From Runella limosa DSM 17973 (GTDB lineage Bacteria; Bacteroidota; Bacteroidia; Cytophagales; Spirosomataceae), in assembly GCF_000482465.1 (NCBI RefSeq), contig NZ_AXVJ01000044.1:1-64000 (forward strand): a stretch of 64,000 nucleotides of DNA, written 5' to 3'. Below the pieces are notes generated by a model. It did no database searches. It was not told where the DNA came from and saw only the letters and a list, made by a program, of their open reading frames with translations. A program made the position numbers and the translations under genes. This document shows positions 51,789 through 59,465 of this stretch, piece by piece. Position 1 is the first letter of the stretch. Every line of letters starts with the position of its first letter.

Positions 51789-51846
51789 CGTCTCCGACGC
51801 CCACTAGCTCACAGTACTAATTTCACCACAATCACTTATCACAACC
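51753..51846. repeat. 94-bp cyclophilin 3'-end repeat, right flank of the toxin island
   Basis: This is the intact copy: it covers the cyclophilin stop codon at 51804 and the downstream hairpin CGCCCCAAA-CTACAA-TTTGGGGCG, the gene's terminator. Its partner is at 48787-48880. Confidence 0.88.
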
Positions 51847-52313
51847 TTCTTAGAAGTCCGTCCATTCGGGCTGCCGTAGCTTTCAGCTTGTAGCACCACA
51901 TCCATTCCCTCTACCACTTCCCCAAACACCACGTGGTTTCCGTCCAACCATTCGGTCGTAACCGTCGTGATAAAAAACTGAGAACCATTGGTATTGCGGC
52001 CTGCATTGGCCATGCTCAGGATTCCTGGCCCTATGTGCTTCAACTGAAAATTTTCATCGGCAAACTTTTCTCCGTAGATAGACTTTCCACCCGTTCCGTT
52101 GCCTTTGGTAATATCGCCCCCTTGGAGCATGAAACGAGGAATAATGCGGTGGAAAACGCTTCCTTTGAAGCCAAAGCCCTTTTCGCCCGTAGCTAATGCT
52201 CGGAAATTCTCGGCGGTTTTGGGCACCACGTCTGCCCTAAGTTCAAAAATAACTCTACCCAACGGAGCGCCATCGGCGGTAATATCAAAGAAAACTTTTG
52301 GATTTGCTGACAT
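51804..52313 (-). CDS. Peptidyl-prolyl cis-trans isomerase (cyclophilin)
   Basis: The 169-residue protein is a full single-domain cyclophilin: [31 protein letters not shown], read in parts from residue 42, then [22 protein letters not shown] and [19 protein letters not shown]. The catalytic Arg (FHRIIP) and the FMLQGGD, QFFIT and binding-pocket Trp/His residues are present. No signal peptide is present, so it folds proteins in the cytosol. Its 3' end is the target of the duplication that brackets the toxin island. Confidence 0.93.
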   Translation of the reverse strand: MSANPKVFFDITADGAPLGRVIFELRADVVPKTAENFRALATGEKGFGFKGSVFHRIIPRFMLQGGDITKGNGTGGKSIYGEKFADENFQLKHIGPGILSMANAGRNTNGSQFFITTVTTEWLDGNHVVFGEVVEGMDVVLQAESYGSPNGRTSKKVVISDCGEISTVS

Positions 52314-52522
52314 CTGTTTTGTACGTTTTAAATAAGCCCTAAAGGTAGCGTTTTCTTCAATTTTCTCCTATTTCTTAGGCGCAAGCATCCCGAGGGCTGC
52401 CTCTATCAACCTGAATTATTACCAATGCTTAACACCAGTTAGTTACCCACAGATAGGTTAAAAAGAAAGAGCTTTTTTCTTTTACTGAAGTTGTTGTACC
52501 ATCACATAAATGAACGACCTCC

Positions 52523-55500
52523 ATGAAAAAATACCTTTGGGGACTAGGCGCGCTGGCTATGACCAGTGGATTAGTCGCTAGTTATCAAAACGATAACCCA
52601 AGTCGAGGCGCACAAAACAGCCTCGACAGTGTGTATGCAAAGCTTACGCAAGAGCAAAAACACGACCTCAAGTATGCGGTAGGTGCGTTGGAGGTCGCGG
52701 ATGGCCTAGAAGCCAATCTTTTTGCCTCCGAACCCTTGATTACCAACCCCACCAATATCGACATCGACCATCGGGGGCGGGTATGGGTGCTCGAAGCCTA
52801 CAACTACCGCCCTGCCATTACGGGAAATCCCACCCATTCCGAAGGTGACCGCATCCTTATTTTGGAAGATACCAACGGAGACGGCAAAGCTGATGCCAGT
52901 AAAGTGTTTTATCAAGGGCCAGAAGTGGCTGCTCCACTGGGAGTTTTGGTCATGGGCAATAAGGTGCTGGTATCTCAAAGCCCTTATGTGTGGCTCTTTA
53001 CCGACGAAAACGGTGACGATAAAGCCGACAAAAAAGAAATTATTTTTCAGGGAATTAAGGGCGAACAGCACGACCACGGAATGCACGCTTTTACCTTTGG
53101 CCCCGACGGAAAACTGTATTTTAACTTCGGAAACGAAGGCAATCAGCTACTAGACGGCAAAGGTCAGCCTGTACTCGACCAAGATGGGCAGCCCATCGAC
53201 CGCAAAAAATACAAGCAAGGCATGGTGTTCCGCTGTGACCCTGACTTCAAAAACGTAGAGGTGCTGGGACACAATTTCCGAAATAACTACGAAGTGGCCG
53301 TGGATAGCTATGGCACTATGTGGCAGTCGGACAACGACGACGATGGTAACAAGGGAGTCCGTATCAATTACGTGATGGAATACGGCAACTACGGTTATAC
53401 CGACGAAATGACGGGGGCTGGCTGGAGTGCCAATCGCACCAACATCGAAGCCGAAATTCCCCTACGTCACTGGCACCTCAACGACCCTGGCGTAGTTCCG
53501 AACTTACTCCAAACGGGCGCTGGTTCGCCTACGGGCATGGTCATTTACGAAGGCGATATGCTGCCCAGCGTTTTCCAAAACCAAATGATTCACTGCGATG
53601 CGGGGCCTAACGTGGTTCGTTCGTATCCCGTTGAAAAAAATGGCGCAGGTTACAAAGCTAATATCGTAAATGTACTGTACGGAAAACGCAACCAATGGTT
53701 TCGCCCGTCGGACGTGTGCGTCGCTCCTGATGGTTCGCTTTTTGCCGCCGACTGGTACGACCCAGGCGTAGGTGGCCACCAAGCGGGCGATTTGAACCGT
53801 GGGCGCATCTACCGAATCACACCCCAAAATACCTCTTACAAAATTCCTGCCCACGATTTCACAACGTTGGAAGGTGCGCTCAAAGCCATTCAAAGCCCCA
53901 GCGTTTCGGTTCGTTATTTGGCGTGGAACAAAATTCGTAGCCTAGGCCAAAGTGCCGAAGGTGAGCTTTCTAAAATGTACCAAACATCGCCCAACCCCCG
54001 CATGAAAGCGCGCGCGTTGTGGTTGTTGAGCAAACTTCCCAATGGACATAACTACGTCAGTGCGGCTTTAAAAGATGCCAACGCTGATTTACGCATTACC
54101 GCCATTCGGGCCGCGCGCCAAATTACGGCCAAAGGGGTATTGCCGTTGACTGTTGAGCAATTGAATCTCTTAGCTTCTGACTCAGAACCGCAGGTTCGTC
54201 GTGAAGTGGCATTAGCGATTCGTCATAATACCGACGACCTCGCGGCGGATATTTGGGCTCAATTGGCCAACCGCTACGATGGCCAAGACCGCTGGTACCT
54301 CGAAGCATTGGGGGTATCGGCCGATGGTCAATGGGATAAGTTTTTTGGCACTTGGCTCAAACTTGCAGGGCCTAACCCAACTGCCTCAGCCAAAGGAAAA
54401 GACCTCGTTTGGCGGGCACGGACGGCTGCTTCGGTGCCGTTGTTGGCCTCGTTGGCGGGGGATAAAAACGTGGCGTTGAAAGACCGTCTTCGTTATTTCA
54501 GGGCTTTTGATTTTAACCCAGGGGCGACTGAAAAATCGACAGCGTTGCTGGATTTGATGAAAACGAATACCGACACCGAAATTACCAAACTTTGCCTCCG
54601 CCACCTCGACCCAGGTTTTGTTAAAACTTCGCCTTTGGCACAGCAAAACCTCCAAAAGCTGCTCGACGCCAGCTACGGTACGGGTGAATACATGGATTTG
54701 GTACAACGGTTTGAGCCTGCCAGTGAAGCAAAACGGTTGTTGCAACTCGCCCTCGACAAACCCATGCAACGCGAAGGCCGCGACGCGGCTCGCCAATTGT
54801 TGAAACAAGAACAAACTCCGCTTCTTTGGGCTACTATCAATGGCAAAGACGCCGCCAAAGCCCAAAATACGTTGATTGCACTTCGTGGAATTGGTAGCAA
54901 ACAATCATTAGACATCCTAAAAACCGTAGCACTAGACTCCAAACGTTCCAAAGCCATTCGGACGGAAGCTACGCGAGCGTTGGGTGGAAGCATGGACGGC
55001 GAAGACCTCGTGCTCGACTTGCTCCAACAAGGTAAAATCGCCAACGATTACAAAGCGGTGGCCGTGCAAGGCGTAAGCGGTGCTTGGCGCAAAAACGTCA
55101 AGATTCAGGCCGCCAAATACCTCGACGCAGCTCCAACCAAAACGGGCAAAAAACTCCCTCCCGTCAGCGAGCTAATGACCCTCACAGGAAACGTAGCCAA
55201 CGGCAAAACGGTGTTTGCTAACTACTGCGCTATTTGCCACCAAGTCAACGGCGAAGGGTCAGATTTTGGGCCTAAATTATCCGAAATTGGTAGCAAACTT
55301 GGCAAAGATGGTCAATACATGGCTATTTTCTACCCAAGTGCAGGGGTAAGTTTTGGCTACGAAGGCTACGAAGTGAAGTTCAAAGATGGCAGCACGACGG
55401 TCGGAATTGTAGCCAGCAAAACCGAAACTGACTTGCTGCTCAAATTCCCAGGAGGAACTTCCCAAAGTTATAAAATGAGTCAGGTAGTTTCGATGAAAAA

Positions 55501-55600
55501 ACTTGACGAATCGCTGATGACGGCTGGTTTGCATGAATCTATGAGTCAGCAAGAGTTGGTTGATTTAATTGAGTATTTATCCAGTCTTAAACGTAAATAA
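52523..55600 (+). CDS. Secreted dehydrogenase-like propeller with HEAT repeats and cytochrome c domain
   Basis: The 1025-residue protein has an N-terminal leader (MKKYLWGLGALAMTSGLVAS). Residues about 55-430 form the 'putative membrane-bound dehydrogenase' beta-propeller (GLEANLFASEPLITNPTNID in part, VLEAYNYRP, GPDGKLYFNFGNEG). HEAT-like helices span about 450-870. The end (880-1020) is a Planctomycetes-type heme-binding domain with one c-type heme motif, C902-A-I-C905-H906, then GPKLSEIG. Family relatives are thought to oxidise sugars or polyols outside the cytosol. The next gene starts at the base after the stop codon. Confidence 0.88.
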   Translation: MKKYLWGLGALAMTSGLVASYQNDNPSRGAQNSLDSVYAKLTQEQKHDLKYAVGALEVADGLEANLFASEPLITNPTNIDIDHRGRVWVLEAYNYRPAITGNPTHSEGDRILILEDTNGDGKADASKVFYQGPEVAAPLGVLVMGNKVLVSQSPYVWLFTDENGDDKADKKEIIFQGIKGEQHDHGMHAFTFGPDGKLYFNFGNEGNQLLDGKGQPVLDQDGQPIDRKKYKQGMVFRCDPDFKNVEVLGHNFRNNYEVAVDSYGTMWQSDNDDDGNKGVRINYVMEYGNYGYTDEMTGAGWSANRTNIEAEIPLRHWHLNDPGVVPNLLQTGAGSPTGMVIYEGDMLPSVFQNQMIHCDAGPNVVRSYPVEKNGAGYKANIVNVLYGKRNQWFRPSDVCVAPDGSLFAADWYDPGVGGHQAGDLNRGRIYRITPQNTSYKIPAHDFTTLEGALKAIQSPSVSVRYLAWNKIRSLGQSAEGELSKMYQTSPNPRMKARALWLLSKLPNGHNYVSAALKDANADLRITAIRAARQITAKGVLPLTVEQLNLLASDSEPQVRREVALAIRHNTDDLAADIWAQLANRYDGQDRWYLEALGVSADGQWDKFFGTWLKLAGPNPTASAKGKDLVWRARTAASVPLLASLAGDKNVALKDRLRYFRAFDFNPGATEKSTALLDLMKTNTDTEITKLCLRHLDPGFVKTSPLAQQNLQKLLDASYGTGEYMDLVQRFEPASEAKRLLQLALDKPMQREGRDAARQLLKQEQTPLLWATINGKDAAKAQNTLIALRGIGSKQSLDILKTVALDSKRSKAIRTEATRALGGSMDGEDLVLDLLQQGKIANDYKAVAVQGVSGAWRKNVKIQAAKYLDAAPTKTGKKLPPVSELMTLTGNVANGKTVFANYCAICHQVNGEGSDFGPKLSEIGSKLGKDGQYMAIFYPSAGVSFGYEGYEVKFKDGSTTVGIVASKTETDLLLKFPGGTSQSYKMSQVVSMKKLDESLMTAGLHESMSQQELVDLIEYLSSLKRK

Positions 55601-56440
55601 ATGAAAACACTATTTCTAGTTCCAATTCTCGCGCTTTGTGCATTTTTTGCCAGTCACGCACAGCCATCAAAGGCCATCAATGTAGCCACTTACAATTTGC
55701 GCTACGATACCCCCAACGATGGCCCGAATGCTTGGCCCAACCGCAAAGAAAACGTCAAAGCCCTCGTACGTTTTCACGAATGGGATATTTTTGGCACGCA
55801 AGAAGCCTTGCGTCATCAGCTCAACGGCGTTGCTGAATTGACTGAATTTGCATTTGTAGGCAAAGGCCGTGACGACGGAAAAGAAGCAGGCGAGCACTCG
55901 GCTATTTTCTACAAAAAAGACCGTTTCAAATTGCTTCAATCGGGTGACTTTTGGCTTCGCGAAACCCCCGAAACCCCAGGCAAAGGCTGGGACGCGACTT
56001 GCTGCAATCGGATTTGTAGTTGGGCAAAATTTAAAGACCTCAATACCAAAAAAGAGTTTTACTTTTTCAACGTCCACTTCGACCACCAAGGCGTAGAAGC
56101 ACGCCGTCAATCGGGGCATTTGATGGTCAAAAAAATGAAGGAAATTGCGGGGAATGCGTTGGTCATTTGTACGGGAGATTTTAACTCAACCCCCGAAACT
56201 GAGCAAATTCAACTCATGAAAGGCGCACTTAACGATACCCACGACGTATCAGCAACTCCAGCCTATGGCCCCGAAGGAACTTTCAACGCGTTCAAATTTG
56301 AGGCTCCCATGAAGCAGCGCATCGACTATATCTTTGTCAGTGCGCCCATCAAAGTGTTGAAATACGGCGTTTTAACCGATGCCAAAGACCAACGCTATCC
56401 ATCTGACCATCAGCCCGTAGTCGCCAAAATTATATTTTAA
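55601..56440 (+). CDS. Secreted endonuclease/exonuclease/phosphatase family protein
   Basis: The 279-residue protein has a signal peptide ending in SHAQ. The catalytic motifs of the EEP fold are present: NLRYDTPNDGPNAW (metal Asn), GTQEAL (metal Glu), FNVHFDHQGVEARRQSG (His pair), CTGDFNSTPET (Asp/Asn) and the final YPSDHQPVVAKI (Asp-His). The family includes DNases, sphingomyelinases and inositol phosphatases; Bacteroidota secreted members of this length are not well defined. Direct coupling to the dehydrogenase gene (no gap) implies joint expression. Confidence 0.88.
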   Translation: MKTLFLVPILALCAFFASHAQPSKAINVATYNLRYDTPNDGPNAWPNRKENVKALVRFHEWDIFGTQEALRHQLNGVAELTEFAFVGKGRDDGKEAGEHSAIFYKKDRFKLLQSGDFWLRETPETPGKGWDATCCNRICSWAKFKDLNTKKEFYFFNVHFDHQGVEARRQSGHLMVKKMKEIAGNALVICTGDFNSTPETEQIQLMKGALNDTHDVSATPAYGPEGTFNAFKFEAPMKQRIDYIFVSAPIKVLKYGVLTDAKDQRYPSDHQPVVAKIIF

Positions 56441-56560
56441 GTAAAGTTTAAGGCCAATTTAATCTTGTTTTAAGAATATTTTTGCAGCTTTGAACATCAA
56501 ACAAAGGCGTTTGGTACAAGCAAAAGCCTTCTGTTTTTTGTGGTGTTATCAAGGACATTG

Positions 56561-56598
56561 ATACCCGATCCGCCAATTTAGAGTGGGTCGGGTATTTT
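56561..56598 (+). terminator. Terminator after the endonuclease/phosphatase gene
   Basis: The stem ATACCCGATCC / GGGTCGGGTAT (one G.T pair) is followed by TTTTG. It ends the two-gene transcript that begins at 52523. Confidence 0.75.
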
Positions 56599-56660
56599 GT
56601 TGTAAAATATCCCTATTTTCACGTACCTTTACTAGCCTAACTCCTCCCTAACCAACCAAT

Positions 56661-57479
56661 ATGCTACGTCGTTTTATTACGTCGCTACTGCTGATTTTTG
56701 TCGTACTTTCGGTTCATTCCAAAGGACATTTCCCTAGTTTATTTTTGGGATTTAATCCACGCGTTCAAGCACTGGCCTATCAGTATCCCGTTCAAGCCCA
56801 ATTAATTTTTGACGCAGGAAACGAAGCCAACACCTATACCGACCAACGCTTTGGGGCGGGTGCACAGGCGCAAAACGACAATAGCTCTAATGCCTTTCGG
56901 CACTCGGTTTGGAATGCCCTTTCCGTCAAAAAACTTAAAGACATCGGAGCTACCGAAGCTACGGCTACCGAAATTGTAAGGCAGTTTACCTCGGCTTATG
57001 AATACAATGACGCAGGTACAGCACTGGTAAAAAATGCGGCTTCCGCCATGGATTTGCACAATAACTTGGTGGGGCGTTCTTTCAAAAATTACACCACCGT
57101 CAATCAACTCCTTGATAGTTTATACTTAAAATCCATTGAAAATAAAGTGGTTACGATTAGTCTTGAACAAAATTTAGCCAGCCACAACGCCGACGCCAAC
57201 ACGGCATGGGCATTACTCGAAAACACCGCAAGTTCGACGCTGGAGGTGAATAAAATTTTGTACCGAATCGATCCCTGTACAACCGTTTTGCTTTTAAATC
57301 ACCCCATTACGGAAGCTGTAAAATTTGAAGTGAGCGCTAACATTCAAGCCAAAAACGTAGTCATGGCCACGACAAAAGTGACCTACGACGCCCAAAAATA
57401 CGTACAGTTAAACCCTGGTTTTAAGGCCGAAGCTGGCAGTGTTTTTACGGCCTATATTGATGGCTGTGGTAATAAATAG
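56661..57479 (+). CDS. Secreted DUF6973-like protein with 3-coathanger-type tail
   Basis: The 272-residue protein has a leader ending near VHSKG. The central part has NAFRHSVWNALS (about 77-88) and MDLHNNLVGR (about 131-140), the conserved His/Asn motifs of the DUF6973 family, which resembles phospholipase A2-like effectors. The C-terminus (about 225-270) reads VEVSANIQAKNVVM-like strands, then YVQLNPGFKAEAGSVFTAYIDGC, a '3-coathanger stack' repeat domain common on secreted Bacteroidota proteins. It is probably surface-associated. Enzyme activity is not shown. Confidence 0.75.
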   Translation: MLRRFITSLLLIFVVLSVHSKGHFPSLFLGFNPRVQALAYQYPVQAQLIFDAGNEANTYTDQRFGAGAQAQNDNSSNAFRHSVWNALSVKKLKDIGATEATATEIVRQFTSAYEYNDAGTALVKNAASAMDLHNNLVGRSFKNYTTVNQLLDSLYLKSIENKVVTISLEQNLASHNADANTAWALLENTASSTLEVNKILYRIDPCTTVLLLNHPITEAVKFEVSANIQAKNVVMATTKVTYDAQKYVQLNPGFKAEAGSVFTAYIDGCGNK

Positions 57480-57483
57480 GTAT

Positions 57484-58131
57484 TTATCCTTTCACAATTT
57501 GGTGTAAGACAGCACTGTCAACAGTGTGGCGGCCTTCAAACGTGACGACCTCTAAATGAGGAATGGCCATTCGTATATCTTCTTCGTATTTTTTGGTATC
57601 AATTTGTACCAAATACTCATCTTGTAAACCATACGCCAACGTAGTGGGCACAGCAGTGAGTTTACTTGGCTCAATCACGTCGGCTACGCCATTTCCGAAG
57701 AAGCCCGCCCAGATAAGTAAACGGTCGCAGCGAACATGGTCGCTGTTGAGCCAGCGAAGCAAGGTCGCATTCCCCTGCGAAAATCCGAGAAAATTAATGG
57801 TCAACTTAGATACATCTCTGCCTTCCAACAGCGTATCGTACAGGTGATTGAGGTAATAAATATAATCTAAGATTTCGTGGACACGTTCTTCTTTCGTCAT
57901 CCACGTCGCTCCCACCCTACCCGAAACGCCTTCTAGGTAAAACCGAGATAAAGCTTCAGGAGCAACGACAAAGGTTTGTCCATCGTTCAACACTTCAAAT
58001 TTTCGGATGAAAAACTGCGCCAATTGTCCGTACCCGTGCAACACAAACCAAACGTTTTGGGTAGTCTCGTTGAGTTCGCCCAGCGTAAAATATCGCGCCG
58101 TTCGCTTCACCTCTAAGTGATGTTCTTGCAT
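57484..58131 (-). CDS. Alpha/beta-hydrolase (phospholipase/carboxylesterase-like)
   Basis: The ATG at 58131 gives 215 residues; a TTG eight codons upstream overlaps the divergent gene and is less likely. The nucleophile elbow is LGFSQGNATLL (GxSxG, near 120). The early VWFVLHGYGQLAQFF holds the oxyanion HG, and the C-terminal GRHTVDSAVL offers the catalytic His; the Asp is probably in YGLQDEYLV. The layout matches the small cytosolic esterase/thioesterase group. The substrate is unknown. Confidence 0.82.
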   Translation of the reverse strand: MQEHHLEVKRTARYFTLGELNETTQNVWFVLHGYGQLAQFFIRKFEVLNDGQTFVVAPEALSRFYLEGVSGRVGATWMTKEERVHEILDYIYYLNHLYDTLLEGRDVSKLTINFLGFSQGNATLLRWLNSDHVRCDRLLIWAGFFGNGVADVIEPSKLTAVPTTLAYGLQDEYLVQIDTKKYEEDIRMAIPHLEVVTFEGRHTVDSAVLHQIVKG

Positions 58132-58140
58132 AAAATGAAG

Positions 58141-58148
58141 TATATTTG
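58141..58148 (+). promoter_or_regulatory. Putative -7 element for the small membrane protein gene
   Basis: TATATTTG fits TAnnTTTG, 36 bp before the ATG at 58185, and lies in the gap to the divergent esterase. Confidence 0.42.
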
Positions 58149-58184
58149 TTGGCAATATTCGTACTTAAAACCCGAACCGACAAC

Positions 58185-58589
58185 ATGAAATCAAACCTTT
58201 TTTTCTACCTTATTTTGGCTGTATTGATCGTTGTAGATGCGTGGCTGCTCGCTCATCCCAATCTTCTAGGCAAAATAGGGGTAATGATGTTCAAATATGA
58301 CATGATTAGAACCTTTCCCCGCGCCCTTGCCACGGTAGGTCTTACGGCATTGGTATGCCAAGGAATTGTGCTAGGACTTCACTTAAAAACCACCAAAAAG
58401 ACTGCCTTCGCTGTGTTAGGGGCTTTTCTTGTGCTATCTATCGGTATATTAATCAATACTTATTTCAAATTTTCGTCAGGCACTTACGCCATGACTGGGG
58501 CAGGTTTTAAAACGGGCGCGCACCTCACGCCCCTGATTTTGATCCTTATTTTTGGGAATGGGCTGTACGAGACATCGTCAAGAAAATAA
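58185..58589 (+). CDS. Small four-helix membrane protein, unknown
   Basis: The ATG at 58185 (134 residues) is preferred over 58146, because it begins directly with a hydrophobic helix (MKSNLFFYLILAVLIVVDAWL). Four TM segments are predicted by eye. I recognise no family. A lone gene with its own -7 element. Function unknown. Confidence 0.65.
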   Translation: MKSNLFFYLILAVLIVVDAWLLAHPNLLGKIGVMMFKYDMIRTFPRALATVGLTALVCQGIVLGLHLKTTKKTAFAVLGAFLVLSIGILINTYFKFSSGTYAMTGAGFKTGAHLTPLILILIFGNGLYETSSRK

Positions 58590-58593
58590 AAAA

Positions 58594-58622
58594 ACACGCC
58601 CCAACTAAAAGTCGAGGCGTGT
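58594..58622 (-). terminator. Terminator of the RD/ED-repeat protein gene
   Basis: ACACGCC (58594-58600) and GGCGTGT (58616-58622) pair, and seven T follow on the minus strand. It therefore ends the minus-strand transcript from 59099, although it also lies right after the plus-strand gene. Confidence 0.65.
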
Positions 58623-58730
58623 CCAACCCATACAGCCATTTTAAAAATATTTTGTCTTAACGTAAGATCGCTTGGATAAATTGTGTAACAACTTCTGTTG
58701 TTCTAACAACTATATAACATTCAATCCCTT

Positions 58731-59099
58731 TTAATTAGTTCCCTTACGTCGATCTCTTCTATCTTCTTTGCGATCGCGAACATCTTCGCGGCGGTCGCGT
58801 TTGTCTTCTTTTCTATCTCTGACGTCCTCGCGGCGGTCACGGCGGTCTTCCAAACGGTCACGGCGCCCTCCGTGGTGTCTCGCGTCGCGACGATCTTCCT
58901 TACGATCACGAATATCTTCTTTTCGATCGCGTCGGTCTTCGCGATGATCGCGTTTGTCTTCTTTTCTATCTCTCACATCCTCGCGGCGATCCTGGCGGTG
59001 ATGTTTTCGGTGCTCAAATTTACGGGGTTTTTCCGTTGCCTGAGCCGAGATTGAGATAAATCCAATTAATAACGCGGCAAAAATGAGTTTTGTTTTCAT
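58731..59099 (-). CDS. Secreted Arg/Asp/Glu-rich repeat protein
   Basis: The 122-residue protein has a standard signal peptide (MKTKLIFAALLIGFISISAQA). Nearly all of the mature chain is a degenerate 7-residue pattern based on DRKEDxR and DRREDVR, so charge alternates densely between Arg/Lys and Asp/Glu. This is a polyampholyte that should form a long single helix or stay disordered. The repeat is also visible in the DNA. It may coat the periplasm or bind polyanions. No homologue is recognised with confidence. Confidence 0.7.
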   Translation of the reverse strand: MKTKLIFAALLIGFISISAQATEKPRKFEHRKHHRQDRREDVRDRKEDKRDHREDRRDRKEDIRDRKEDRRDARHHGGRRDRLEDRRDRREDVRDRKEDKRDRREDVRDRKEDRRDRRKGTN

Positions 59100-59233
59100 G
59101 GTAGCTGATTGTCTAGGTAGATTACTTAGTGTTCAACCTTTAGACGCAGCATTTTGAAAAAGGTTTAATGACTGCTCATTTTTTTTATTTTTCACTTCAA
59201 AGGCAGTTTGTAAGCTACTTACTGCATTGCCTA

Positions 59234-59460
59234 AGACCTTCCAAGTTTTTACTCTACGGTATCCAAACTTGGAAGGTCTAACTTCTCCCTTCAAGACCTT
59301 CCAAGTTTTAATACTACGCTATCCAAACTTGCAAGGTCTAACTTCTCCCTTCCAAGACCTTCCAAGTTTTAATACTACGTTGACCAAACTTGGAAGGGCT
59401 AACGTCTTCCTCCAAGGCCTTCCAAGTTTTTATTCTAAGTTATCCAAACTTGGAAGGTCT
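59234..59460. repeat. Four tandem ~57-60 bp hairpin repeats
   Basis: Each unit reads AGACCTTCCAAGTTTT...CCAAACTTGGAAGGTCT, an inverted repeat with an 11-14 bp loop, joined by AACTTCTCCCTTC-like spacers. Arms are CTTCCAAGTTT / AAACTTGGAAG; the third and fourth units have changes. The array lies 6 bp after the TonB-receptor gene end, on its downstream side. A fifth isolated hairpin with the same arms is at 63233-63265. Confidence 0.88.
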
Positions 59461-59465
59461 TCTGA

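Noticed and set aside
59234-59460. Possible short CRISPR array
   Set aside because: The four units are contiguous hairpins whose 'spacers' are nearly identical to each other, with no unique sequences and no cas genes nearby.
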